64,000 nt of DNA. Source: Karstenula rhodostoma CBS 690.94 (lineage: Eukaryota > Ascomycota > Dothideomycetes > Pleosporales > Didymosphaeriaceae). Each line of letters starts with the position of its first letter. The first letter of the stretch is position 1. The notes under the pieces are model-generated. The model ran no database searches. It was not told the origin of the DNA and saw nothing but the letters and a program-made list of their open reading frames with translations. The stretch is taken from assembly GCA_010093485.1 (NCBI GenBank), contig MU001493.1, positions 2,158,937-2,222,936 on the forward strand, written 5' to 3'. This document shows positions 12,571 through 22,358 of the stretch, one piece after another. A program made the position numbers and the translations under genes.

Positions 12571-12627
12571 TGATAGAGTAGGTGTGATAGAGTAGGTGTG
12601 TGCGAGCTATTGTAGTATACTTATAAA
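12571..12627 (-). promoter_or_regulatory. TATA-like element and duplicated leader of the secreted protein gene
   Basis: Read on the minus strand, TTTATAAGTATA (12627-12616) lies 67-78 bp before the ATG at 12549. The leader between them contains a 14-bp direct duplication (plus-strand GTGTGATAGAGTAG, about 12571-12598) giving a CACC/CTCT-rich sequence. Spacing is typical for a fungal core promoter. Confidence 0.45.
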
Positions 12628-13069
12628 CCTTTTGTAGTCGCGATAGACAAGCAGTTTTGCAATTAGGCTGCGATAAAGATAAAACGCAACATAGCAGGAT
12701 CTGGATTTTCGATAGCCAGAAGAGGTAATTAGAAGATAGGTGAGGTCAAGAAAAGCGAGTCAAGGAAATCGGAATACGTAATTCCATTTCTGGGTGTCAT
12801 GCCAAAACAGAAACAAATGATCTCCGTGATTAAGGACACCCAGATCGCTACAGTATCAACAGACAAAGCGGGCCAGCCTTGGATGCCCGCCCCGGTAATG
12901 AAAACGCTAGGTCGTTGTTGAGGACAGCAAAAGCAAAGGGTCTCGCAGCGCAGTCTCGGCACACTTGACAAGAGGAAGCATGTCAACGTTGCTATGGGAA
13001 AGGGGGATTGTCTAAGTAATGGGTATGCGGAGAGTGTGAAAGGGGGAGAGGTATGTACACGCCTTCGTG
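12628..13069. other. Intergenic, no supported gene
   Basis: No coding signal is visible. The minus-strand frame that continues here from the neighbouring pseudogene loses its family character near 13070. Confidence 0.4.
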
Positions 13070-13703
13070 CCGGAACGGCCCACGCCTGTACATGTTGAAG
13101 CAGCGGCGTCACAACATGCAAGGTCCACGCATTCTTATCTATGGTATGCTCCTTGCACAAATGAGTTCCCTGGAGCACGGCTTTGACGCGATCCAGCACC
13201 AGCGTGACATCCACATCCTCCTCAATCGGGTCGAACAGAAGCGACGCCGTGTCCCTCAGATAAGCCGGAATGTATTCCCTCTCCAGCCGGATTCGAAGAC
13301 GGGTCTGCAGTGCCCGAATACGCGGCACAGCAGCCGCAGGAGCGCATTCGGCCGCCGCGGCCAGCGGGTGAAGGGATATGGGCGGGTGTGCGGAGGATGA
13401 TCGCGAGGCGTTGCTGCGCACGCTGAGCGTCGCCTTCGCTGCTAGGCTTGTCACGCTCGGTATGCTACCCACTACCGATGTGCTTTGGGCGGGCGTAATA
13501 GGTTCATCGATGCGGGGCCGTTTGGAGGGGCGTTGTTGGAGTGATCACTCCATGGGGCAATTCGAGTCGCTGTGTTGACGGCGCTTGCGCGGGCGCAGGT
13601 GCGAAGAAGCAGCTTCAGCGTCGCTTTTGGGGTTCGGAATTTCGAGCAGCCATGCGTTGATGCGCTAAGTGTCGGCGAGGACGGGGGAGTGGATGCGCTG
13701 CAT
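13070..13703 (-). pseudogene. Decayed N-terminal part of a fungal PD-(D/E)XK-like gene
   Basis: From ATG 13703 a single frame reads a nuclear-type N-terminus with INAWLLEIPNPKSDAEAAS, a basic RPRKRR patch, SKRPR and a serine-rich linker. It ends with KNAWTLHVVTPLLQHVQAWA near 13070. In-frame stops lie at 13667-13665 (TAG) and 13547-13545 (TGA). This layout (INxWL start, K/R/S-rich linker, W-x-x-x-V-x-P-L-L) is that of fungal proteins with a PDDEXK_12-like domain; the nuclease core itself is missing downstream. It is a truncated, non-functional copy. Confidence 0.6.
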
Positions 13704-13948
13704 CTTGAGCGTGTTTTCGAGATGGTCGATCGAGGGGAGGGGGTTGCACGGCCGCCGCGTCTAGAGCCGAGGCCCTGTTTCACCGGAAACCCGGTGTCTA
13801 GTTGCAACGCGACCACAAATAGACTTAAAAACGTTACTAGCGCACTCCAATGACTAAATATGCTCCCGAATTGTGGGAGAATCATGACTGTCCCTCCAAG
13901 AGACAACACAGTTCGTTTCGTTTCGTTTCTCATCGAGATCGCGTACTA

Positions 13949-15285
13949 CTATGACAGCTGCGATGCGCCTCCCAGGCGTGCAGATCTGCGCCTTGTGACT
14001 ACCACTGTCGGTTTGCGCGGACCAGAGTAGGCACCATCTCCCTTGTTCATGCGTTTGGCTGTTCTCGCATCCTCATGCTCCCATTCCTCCTCGTCTTCTA
14101 CTGTGACAGGTCGTTCTGGTGTCTCTTCCAGGGGTAGTTTTCTTTTACCTGCACAGGTCGTCTTTGTCCGCAATCCCCCCTCCTTTCTATTCTTTGTCTT
14201 CTTCTCTGCCTTTGACAAGAAACTGCAGAGCTGATCCATGGTGATGAAAAGCTCCTCATCGTCGCTGCCCAGGATATCTTTTGCGGTATCGTCCATGGCG
14301 AAGTCTTGAAGTCGGAAGCATAGCGGATCATGACTTGTAGGTTCTCCATTAGTGCTACGGAATTCCTGGACATTTTAGCAAGGAGAAAATGAGTTAAAGA
14401 AGACCGCATACCTGGTTGTAATACTGGGTGGCCATGCTCAGCACGTCATCCTCGTCCTTGCTCCGCCAGACCGAAAATGTCGCCCTCTGGGTTGATCCGT
14501 CTTTGAGGTCGAACCCAAAGACCACCTGTACGGCCGCATTAGAGTGCACTAAGTAAGTGTATGCCAGCCTTCGAAGTTCCTTGGATTTTTGGGAGTAGGC
14601 CACCTCGATGATGGTACCAGGCAATGCATCTTGCTCGTGTCGGAAGGGGATGTCCGGTGTATGGATTGCTTGTGCGCCATCGATGTCGGCTGTGGCGTCA
14701 GAGCCGATCTTGTAATCGGCATCCGGGGCTATAGTAGGAGGGAACTTGTATGAAGGCGCTCCCTCCGTGTCCGCCATCCCTCTGGCAAAGATCCCCACAT
14801 TGTCCTCTCTCTTTGCAAGTCCTTTGATCCACTTCCATATTTCCTGATGCAACGCCTCGCGAAATGTCTCGTGGGTGTCGCTGAGCATCCGAATAACGAA
14901 CTGCCGTGTCCGATGATCATAATCATACCTATGCGAACCATAAGCGTAAATTCTACTTACTATTACCAACAGATACTACCCACCGGACCTTGTCTTTCAC
15001 GTATCCATCTAAGTCTGGGTCTTCCTCAAGGCGCCGTACTATCTCATCGAACTCGCCGTCCACAAGCCAGAACTGTATCCACTTATGTTTTCCGCAGAGT
15101 TTCCGACGTCCGCTCTGAATGTCTTTGAAGTATGCGAGAATGTGTTCGACCTGCGAGAACCTCTCTCTGGTGGCGGGTGGTGTTGGAGGCCCGATAAAGC
15201 TCGATGGTGGCGTAACGTATTGCGCGTTTACGGTGTTCGTCGCAGGAATGTCTACTGTTGGCGAGGGAGGTGTAGAGTTACTCAT
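13949..15285 (-). CDS. Fungal PD-(D/E)XK-like hypothetical protein, 411 aa, three exons
   Basis: Exons are 15285-14984, 14928-14412 and 14365-13949, with introns of 55 and 46 bp (GTGGGT..CATAG and GTATGC..TCCAG). Splicing yields 411 residues. Exon 1 ends and exon 2 begins in KDKVRYDYDHRTRQFVIRM, then comes GTIIEVAYSQKSKELRRLA (conserved E..YSQK of this family), then FSVWRS, and a final exon with FRSTNGEP, an FITMDQLCSFLSKAE block and a basic tail. This is a common lineage-specific family in Dothideomycetes with a predicted endonuclease-like fold and no proven role. An in-frame ATG at 15411 would add 42 residues. Its upstream region is occupied by a MITE. Confidence 0.7.
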
Positions 15286-15431
15286 CGACGGTAGCTGCGA
15301 GGATACAGCATCGGGGGCGCTTACAATGAATAATGTCGATGAGGTGGGAAAGTGTTGATGATTGGGGCTTGTGGATGGGCCGGCTATTTCTCGGAACAGT
15401 TGACTCAGCAACCCGGACTGGGGGCTGATGG

Positions 15432-15800
15432 TTATCTCACCAATCAGCCGCGCACCGCACAGGCCACCTCCCCAGCCTTCTGTGCGCGTCTGAGGGACAG
15501 TTGTTTACCACCTTAAAGGGTACTTTTTTCAACACTGTACTTTGTCACTATACACCCTTTTTAAGAATTTTAAAAATAAAAGAGTTTATTAATAAAATAC
15601 TAATAAAAGGCTAGAACTTATAAAGAAGTTTATAAGATAAAAGGTTAAAAAGTTATTAAAGAAAAAGTAGAAAAAAAGAGGGGGGTTTTTTTTTTTTGCT
15701 TAAAATTAATCTTGCACTAAAATGCGTGCAACTATCCCTCAGACACGCACAGGATCACTGGGCTGATGGGTGGTTCGTGCGCGGGTGATTGATGAGATAA
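15432..15800. mobile_element. hAT-like MITE with long terminal inverted repeats
   Basis: The ends TTATCTCACCAATCAGCCGC (15432 onward) and the reverse complement of the sequence ending at 15800 match over about 72 bases with small gaps; the inner 24 bases (15480-15503 versus 15729-15752) differ at two positions. The 8-bp word GCTGATGG flanks the element on both sides (15424-15431 and 15801-15808), as in hAT target duplications. The 370-bp element has no coding capacity, and its centre (15540-15710) is A/T-rich with a poly-T tract. It sits about 150 bp upstream of the 15285 start codon. Confidence 0.65.
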
Positions 15801-16325
15801 GCTGATGGGTACTACCGGTATTAACCCAGGGTCGGCGGAGTTCTGGCCGGATCTGAGGGCTCGTTCATTTATTAATCGTTGGATCCGCGTCTTGACAGCA
15901 TCTACTGGCTATGTATTCCCCGCATCATTCTCAAGGTGTCAGATCTCTCTGCAGGCCGCGCAACGAACGCGATATACTAAGCAAAGATTCACGATTACTT
16001 TCGCTGCGCACGCACCTTTTATATTCGCTGATCGATACGGATCATTGGAACTTTAAATGCGACACCTTTTACTTGTTACAGACATTATGGACAAGGACCA
16101 TGGGCATGCGTAATACAGTACATGTGGTCACTGACGTTTTCAGGCTATGGACTATCACGGATAACCTATCCTGTTCGTTTGGTATTTTTAAGTACCTCTA
16201 TAAGGCCGAGGAACAAGCCCATATTGGCTGTTTATCCTGTAAGTGTTGTAATATTGCACGAGAAAACCGTCAGACCGTTCCAGCTTTACCATACAATGTA
16301 AGATACAAAAATCAATATATAGACA
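15801..16325. other. Intergenic, no supported gene
   Basis: This is the sequence between the MITE and the stop codon of the zinc-finger/PLP gene. No gene is seen; it probably contains that gene's 3' UTR. Confidence 0.5.
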
Positions 16326-18026
16326 CTAGGCCAAGTAACGACCCTCAGAATGCCTCTGAAAGCTTGAGCCATCTTCTCCCTTGCAAACACTGCAGATGTG
16401 ACCGCAGCAACGCTCGCAGAAATCAAAGCTATCGGCTGCTTCTTCTGAGCATATGATGCAGAACTTGTTCATCCGCCCCAAAGTGACCTTCAGAGTCTGA
16501 CGAAGGGAGTGACTCTGCGTACCAAACATGGCTCTCACTTGCCTTTCTTCCATCATTCCCAAGTCTAGATACGGCATCCAACGACAGTATGTCGGTGTTG
16601 CTGCCCCAATCACGTCCGCTATTCGAGATACAGTGGTTGGAATATATATAAGCGCAGCTTCGCCCCTCAGATCCACTCCAGGATACATCTCCCGAAGGAC
16701 GTCGCGAAGAATACGACCAACGTTCTTTGCACGCTTTGGCCAGTCCTCGCGCTGGGCAAGCACGATAGTCCCCCATGACCGTAGAGTGGCTGCTGGCTCC
16801 TGCACGAGCGACGGTAAGAAATCCCACAGCGCTAGAACATCGGCACGTTCGCCAACTTCAAAGCGGTCAATCCTGACGCCGTCCCAGAAAATTCCTAGGC
16901 CAGGAGAAAGAGCCTTCCCGAAGAATACAAAGGATGGCTTGTAGTTGCAGAACTGGGGTAGCTGGTGTCCGAAGGGTGCTCCGCATCGGATAGCGGTTAA
17001 AGACTCATCAACAATAAGATAGAGTCCCGTTGATTGGCAGCATTGACATATTGCTTCCCACTGCAATTGAGAGAGAATGTGGCCATCAGTCTGCCTTACC
17101 ACTTCCATGATAACAGCGATATAGCCAGCCTTTACTAATGACTTGAACTTTGTCTTCAGCTTCTCCTTATTGCTTGCAAGGTCTAATGAGAGTATTATGG
17201 GTGTTGGACCAATACGATGACTCTCATTGTTCGAACCTCCATGCGCCTACAACTACGTTAGAACGTTGTATAATAGGGTTTTTGAGCTGGCTTACCAGTG
17301 GACCGTAGTATGCTCCAAACTGACCTTCGAAGGCAGCAAATTGTGGGGCCTTCCGCTGTGAAGCTGTAATCTTCCCAGAGACTGGTTCTACACTATTTTC
17401 TTCCAGGAAAGTAATTACACGGGCGACTAGGATAGGCGATATATCGCTTACGTGCTGGTGGAAGGATAGCGGCGTTGCGCCAAAGAATTCCCTGAGTATA
17501 TTAGCAAATTGCCCGTGATAAGTCATGGCTCAACTTACCTAAAAGAAGAGCGGAATTTCTGGAGAACATCCTTGTGTTTCGGTGTAAACGACCAAGGGTT
17601 CGACGATTCATTGTGCAACTTTTGAATTTCTAGAGATGCAAAGAAAGGAGATTGCTTTGTAAGATGACTGCCCCAGCCGGCGTTCATATCGAAATCTGGA
17701 AGAAGGTCTTTCTGATACCGGAGGCGCAGTTGTTTTAGAGTGAATTCTAAGCTGATGGAGATTGTGTGGACCCTCCTGTAATGATGCACCCAAGCTAATG
17801 CGCCATCTGCCGTAATCTCGCATCCTGGTGCTAAACAGGCAGTAGGTAGTCCTAAAGGTTTGCCAGTTGGATCGAGACCTTGACATAGCCGTTCATGAGC
17901 AACAAGGTCTCCCTTCTTGACTCGGTCAATTTTTATCCCCAGTACATGGGCGGTCTGACGACATTCGCGACATGTCGGCTCCTCCGCGGGTTCGGTAGGT
18001 GGTTTGCTCGTACGTATAGGTGGCAT
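16326..18026 (-). CDS. Zinc-finger / PLP-aminotransferase-like fusion protein, 534 aa
   Basis: Exons are 18026-17539, 17491-17296 and 17246-16326. Introns of 47 and 49 bp have GTAAGT/CTCAG and GTAAGC/TTGTAG borders; skipping the second would run into a TGA. The N-terminus has CRECRQTAH and a C2H2-like CLAPGCEITADG..HHYRRVH. The middle resembles fold-type I (class III) aminotransferases: VDESLTAIRCGAPFGHQ, then FVFFGKALSPGLGIF with a possible Schiff-base lysine. The C-terminus is a RING-like cluster, CIICSEE..CERCCGHICSVC. Catalysis is not proven; the usual glycine-rich pattern is altered, so it may be a DNA- or protein-binding derivative. An upstream in-frame ATG at 18116 lies in repeat sequence and was not chosen. 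Confidence 0.7.
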
Positions 18027-18154
18027 GAAGAGGGCATACCATAGTATTGTCGTTGCACTGGCTACGAGTTGTGTTGGTGTGAGGCGGTACGCGGTTTGCC
18101 GTAAGCTGTAAGCCAATTAGTAGGGCCCGACAAGCGAATTCGCGGTCCCCGACA

Positions 18155-18203
18155 AGCCAATTAGCGGTCCCCGACGCGCATTGTCGGGGGCCGCTAATTG
18201 GCT
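18155..18203. repeat. Near-perfect 22-bp inverted repeat with adjacent partial copies
   Basis: AGCCAATTAGCGGTCCCCGAC (18155 on) is mirrored by TGTCGGGGGCCGCTAATTGGCT, which ends at 18203. Two further partial copies (AGCCAATTAG near 18112 and GCGGTCCCCGACAAGC near 18141) lie just to the left. This looks like end sequence of a DNA transposon left next to the zinc-finger/PLP gene promoter. Confidence 0.6.
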
Positions 18204-18502
18204 ACATTCTTTCAGCACAACATTGTAAACGAACAGGCGTTTCACAATACTTTGGATAATTGGTTCGGGCCACCCGAAGCGCATATCCCGGCAATGCAGT
18301 GTAACAGCTACTGCTTTGGCACGGTTATCTAGAGCACTGCATAAGATATCGGAACTGCAATACCGGACATAATGCGTCGAGGTATGCGGCTGCGTTCCAG
18401 GCTAGTCACGTGTTTGCGGCCCACAGTCTGGAATGTGTTGAGGCGGCTGACGGCTGATACCCTGACGTCAATTGCCACATTTACGTAATTGAAGAACCTC
18501 CT

Positions 18503-18931
18503 GTGCCTCGCACGGGTATCGCGCAGCGGCCCCCTCTAGGTAGTGGCCCTGATGCGGACACCGAAATTAAGAAGCGGAAAGAGGATAGTGAGAAACGAAA
18601 AGTGCGTGACAGGCGTCGCGTTCAATTCGTGAAACCACTTCTCGTTTTTCGCAAATGGTTATCTTTTCACGTTATCGACGAACCTTTTCTGCCTCCAGAG
18701 AAATTGGGTCCGGTTTCAGCCACCAACGTTAAGCGCTATTGGCGTCAGCATTGGCGTAAGCAAACTGCGTCACAATGGGCTGATGCCAGAGTGTTGATTG
18801 GTAGAGGTAAAATTGGCGTTCGCAGTCAGGCGATCGTTTCAGGCAAGGCATCTGTCGGACGGATTACTAGTATACGGCACTACTCTGTTAAAACTGATAT
18901 GATAAGCTGTAACACGACGTTTCCTCTCTAG
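18503..18931 (+). CDS. Hypothetical ORF, 142 aa
   Basis: An intact frame with a very basic N-terminal half (KKRKEDSEKRKVRDRRR near residue 24) and several Trp-rich words (FRKWLSF, KRYWRQHWRKQ). No known domain is recognised. Base composition is like that of neighbouring genes. It might be a fragment of a transposon-encoded or nuclear protein. It has no introns and no clear promoter. Confidence 0.3.
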   Translation: MPRTGIAQRPPLGSGPDADTEIKKRKEDSEKRKVRDRRRVQFVKPLLVFRKWLSFHVIDEPFLPPEKLGPVSATNVKRYWRQHWRKQTASQWADARVLIGRGKIGVRSQAIVSGKASVGRITSIRHYSVKTDMISCNTTFPL

Positions 18932-19069
18932 AGACTAAGCCTGCTGTAGTATTATAAAAGAGTTCGTTTCTTAATTTTTAAAAGTGGCAAACTGCTTGTT
19001 GAGGTAGAGAGACGTTATTCCGGTACTTATATTTTAATAATAACTGCTAAATTTATCGATGTGGAAAAA

Positions 19070-19197
19070 GCATCGGTGGTTTAGTGGTAAAATTAGCCGT
19101 TGCCATCCAGTTTCGGCTAGCCCCGGGTTCGATTGTGAGTTACGCCATCTATTGAAGATAATTGCATATACTAATGGTAAATAGCCCGGCCGATGCA
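19070..19197 (+). tRNA. tRNA-Gly(GCC) gene split by a 50-bp insert in the T arm
   Basis: Segments 19070-19134 and 19185-19197 together make a complete tRNA-Gly: acceptor stem GCATCGG/CCGATGC with discriminator A, a D arm with AGTGGTAAA, anticodon stem AGCCG/CGGCT, loop TTGCCAT with GCC, a 7-base intron (CCAGTTT) next to the anticodon, and T stem CCGGG/CCCGG around TTCGATT. Without the 7-base intron and the 50-base insert it would be 71 nt, the normal length. The insert falls exactly between the T loop and the 3' strand of the T stem, so as it stands the gene should not fold correctly. Confidence 0.7.
19135..19184 (+). other. 50-bp GT...AG intron-like insertion inside the tRNA gene
   Basis: The insert begins GTGAGT, has TACTAAT about 15 bases before its end, and ends AAATAG: the 5' site, branch site, 3' site and length of a spliceosomal intron of this fungus. 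Removing it restores all tRNA stems. Pol III transcripts are not known to be processed by the spliceosome, so this is either a mobile intron-like insertion or a remarkable coincidence. Confidence 0.6.
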
Positions 19198-19314
19198 TAT
19201 CCCAATACTTTTTGTATACTATTAGTGGGCAGGCGTTCGAACCTTCCTTCTTCCCCTTGTATCTAAATTTTCCACATTCTTCATCGCCTATCCCTGGAGT
19301 ACTGGCCAGTGAAC

Positions 19315-19332
19315 ATAGCCCCGGGTTCGATT
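19315..19332 (+). pseudogene. tRNA-Gly fragment (B-box region)
   Basis: About 17-18 bases (TAGCCCCGGGTTCGATT) repeat the variable/T-arm region of the tRNA at 19070. No anticodon arm or acceptor stem flanks it. Confidence 0.5.
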
Positions 19333-19817
19333 CTGATGTATTTTTGGCATTCCAGAGCTTCATTTGAGTTTGAGATGGTATTGTGGTGTTGCTTTTTGGA
19401 CCTGTGGTGCGAGAAAGAGGTCACGTGAGGCTAGCGCACCCGCTACGGACCCACGACATGGTCATTGACAGAACTAGTGTGTTACCACATAATAGGCTAA
19501 TAAGAATACTTGGGGAAATGAGAGGGACATGTAGAGGGTCTTTTAGTATAGCGTAGTAGATATCAGTGAAGCTACGCGCACTGCTATCTTTGCGCCTGAG
19601 ATTTCTCGAGATGTTGTGCAGTTCTTTTGTCGAAAAAGGTGTTATTACAAGTGAGGAGCCCACTATGCGTTAATAGTACACAGTAAAGCCACAAGAACAA
19701 TATTTATTAGATGTAACAAGTAACCTATCAGCTATACTAAACAGAACGCAACCCATGTGGTTCTATCGGCTACATCTAGAACATTCGATACCCGTACATG
19801 ACATCCGCGCCTTGTGT

Positions 19818-20078
19818 TCACAGAATGCTTACGGGACGACGAACTGCAACAGATGACTTCGCCACCAGATTCCGGGGCATTGTTCGACGGTAACTACGCA
19901 AGGTTCTCAACATTGATGTTCGCCAGCATACACTTTTATCCACTGGTGGCTCTTCGTGGAAAAGCTCTTGCATAAGCCCCGAAATGACTTCAGTACATTT
20001 CTTAACTCTTTGGAGTTCGCCCCAAGCATGTTCCATAGTGCCGCACATCCTGCTTATTGAGGCGGAGCGGACGCCCAT
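19818..20078 (-). CDS. Hypothetical ORF, 86 aa, possible gene fragment
   Basis: This minus-strand frame contains the amphipathic stretch MCGTMEHAWGELQRVKKCTE followed by ISGLMQELFHEEPP, which has real-protein character. It then drifts into a basic tail without motifs. No family is recognised and no partner exons are clear. It may be an exon of a decayed gene. Confidence 0.25.
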   Translation of the reverse strand: MGVRSASISRMCGTMEHAWGELQRVKKCTEVISGLMQELFHEEPPVDKSVCWRTSMLRTLRSYRRTMPRNLVAKSSVAVRRPVSIL

Positions 20079-20462
20079 TTGTTCGTGTGGTATCGCTGGG
20101 CGGATTGCGGGCTTGAAGGCGGACTTCCCATGCCTATCAGCCTAGGCAAGCAATGTGTTAGAAATGAAAGATATTAGTAGAGGTTCACACGGGCACTTAA
20201 AGCACGTCATGTTCGTCCGCTTTGTATATCTGCAATTACCTGGTGATTTACAGCTCACTTCTAACCACTATCTTCCCATTTAGTTGTTATATATCTACAT
20301 GACCATTTGTTGATACTGAAACTAGAAAGCGTACCCTTGCTATTCGTGGAATGAACAACACTCCAGTTATTAGATAAACCACTTGTGATTGCGGTGTCGT
20401 AATCCCTTTCAATCTCTTAAGCCGCCTAACAGAGTAACTTCTCGGACCTCGAGGATTGATTA

Positions 20463-20900
20463 CTCCCATTCGAAACTTTCCGCGGTTTTAGAATGTTCAA
20501 ACAGGGCCCTCACGCTTTTCTTGACATTGGACGGGACACGAAACTGTGGGGGCACGTAGTTCGTCTCTGCAGATTGTAATCTTCCAAAACATACATTACA
20601 AAGATCAACGCCGTCGCTATGCAATTCCCAGACATGCTTTGCGTGACCGGAACGGATATCAGCAGATTAAATGTACAATGATCATCGGTTGCCAGCAGCT
20701 AGGGTCAATCCGATTGGGGTAGCCAGCTAAGCGCAGATCGTTACCATCATAGGTGCAGCGCATCTTGACTTCAATCGCGAACAAAGACCCCTCTTCGATC
20801 CGACGAGTTTTTCATTAGCTCGATGCCTCTCATGAGCGCCCATCTTTCTACACATAGCCGATAGAACTGCGCACGTAGTTGTCAGTGCGTGCTAACTAGC
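20463..20900 (-). pseudogene. Decayed or incompletely modelled gene, unknown family
   Basis: Three coherent stretches run right to left: CVERWALMRGIELMKNSSD near 20865-20800, IEEGSLFAIEVKMRCTYDGN then LAGYPNRIDPSCWQPMII to about 20683, and HVWELHSDGVDLCNVCFGRL to a stop at about 20463. The last two can be joined through a 40-bp GTACAT..CAAAG intron in phase 0. The first two are offset by a frameshift. A CxxC pair (LCNVC) is present. I do not recognise the family. It looks like a once-real gene now broken. Confidence 0.35.
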
Positions 20901-22358
20901 GAATTCCACAGAAGAACTATAGAGGCCAATCTTTGTTAGAGCATGTATTTTACATGAACAAAAAAAAGGTGACACCTCCTCTCCGGTCAAAGCACGAACT
21001 GGGTCCATGACCCCAGCTTGAGCACAAATACTATGCTACAAGCCGCGACTTCCGGACAGTCATACGAAACGATCGGACAAAAAATCCACGTGGAGAATGA
21101 CGAGAGATCTTGCCATTGGTGACACCTTCCTGCCTGCTCTACCATGTGCTGGAATTAAAGTCAAAGCATCAACCGCGCAACCCTGAAGTCCCTCAAGTCT
21201 ATTCCTTCTGGGTATCAAAAACCGTCACATGACTCACCCAGGCTCAGACCCTTTACCGAAGACGCTGGAATCTCTACGGAAAAAATCAGCTTTGGTTTTA
21301 CAACGCTTCATTCTGTGTTACTATTCAGTGGCAGTCGCAGTCCATATTTTTGTCTATCACTTTACGGTATACCACTTTGTGGTTCATGTCAACAATAAAA
21401 AAACCACACGCTTATTCGTCTATTTGTCCGGTGAAGAGGTCTTACACCTGTAGATAGGTTCTGTGGCCAGAGAGGAGAAGGTTCGGAGGTGTTGCGTAAG
21501 CTTTTTCACCCAACCCAACAAAGAGAAGCACAGATGCAGCTCTGTTGAAGTCGTTACGTGGCAAGCTTCCACATCCAGATGCATGATTGATTGGAAGAAA
21601 TATATACTTGTTTTCTCAAAAGCCTCCGGACCTTCCGTGTGGCGCTGAGATAGGATAAAACCACTATCATGGCTGCCCTGGGCCTCGAGGTTCTCGCAGG
21701 TAAACATAGCCGGAGCATTGTACAATGTTGCGAGCAGTGATTTCTACTCATAGTGATAAGCCCCCACGGGTAGATTAGTCCATACCAAGCAACGATAGGC
21801 TCAGCGCTACAGATTCTATTGTACCTATTGCTTTGAACGTGGTATGGCTTGGCGAATAGGATTGAACGAGATGTGGATCACCCCAATGTGCAGGGGAGCA
21901 TTTTAGTTAACTGATCCCTGCGTGCCAGATAGTCGGGTGCAGGCGACGGTGGATGTTTGTACATACGACGGGCCGCTCGTCTGTGCGGTTGGCGGTTTAA
22001 CGTTACATTGGATGTCGTGGGGGGCGGTGCGCGGGCGGCCGCAGCGGCCGCGCGGCCGGCGCCGCCAAATTGCCTCAAAGTCAGACATGTGATGCAGAGG
22101 CTCAAAGAGCGATATCGCGATGCGGGATTGTACGAAGCTGATGCGTGGTTGTACAACACTAACGAATCCTGTAGACCTCGATCCGACATGGCTTTTGTTC
22201 TCTGAAACTAGAGGGCTGAGCAGATGCTTAACTTCACATAAAAGAAGTTCTATCACTTGATTATAGGCAATTGAACAACAAGGGACATTTTCCCCGACTC
22301 AAACCCAAAGATCGTATTGCTCTCCATCTAGCGCTTCTACCTCACTCACGAGTTCGCA
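20901..22358. other. Intergenic with a GC-palindromic patch
   Basis: No gene is supported. At 22034-22066 there is a run made only of G and C in overlapping palindromes (GCGGCCGC repeated twice, then GCGGCCGGCGCC) within otherwise balanced DNA. Confidence 0.5.

Noticed and set aside
17224..17243. In-frame TGA suggesting the PLP gene is a pseudogene
   Set aside because: A 49-bp intron (17247-17295) with a CTAAC branch site and TAG acceptor shifts the frame so that the TGA is never read.
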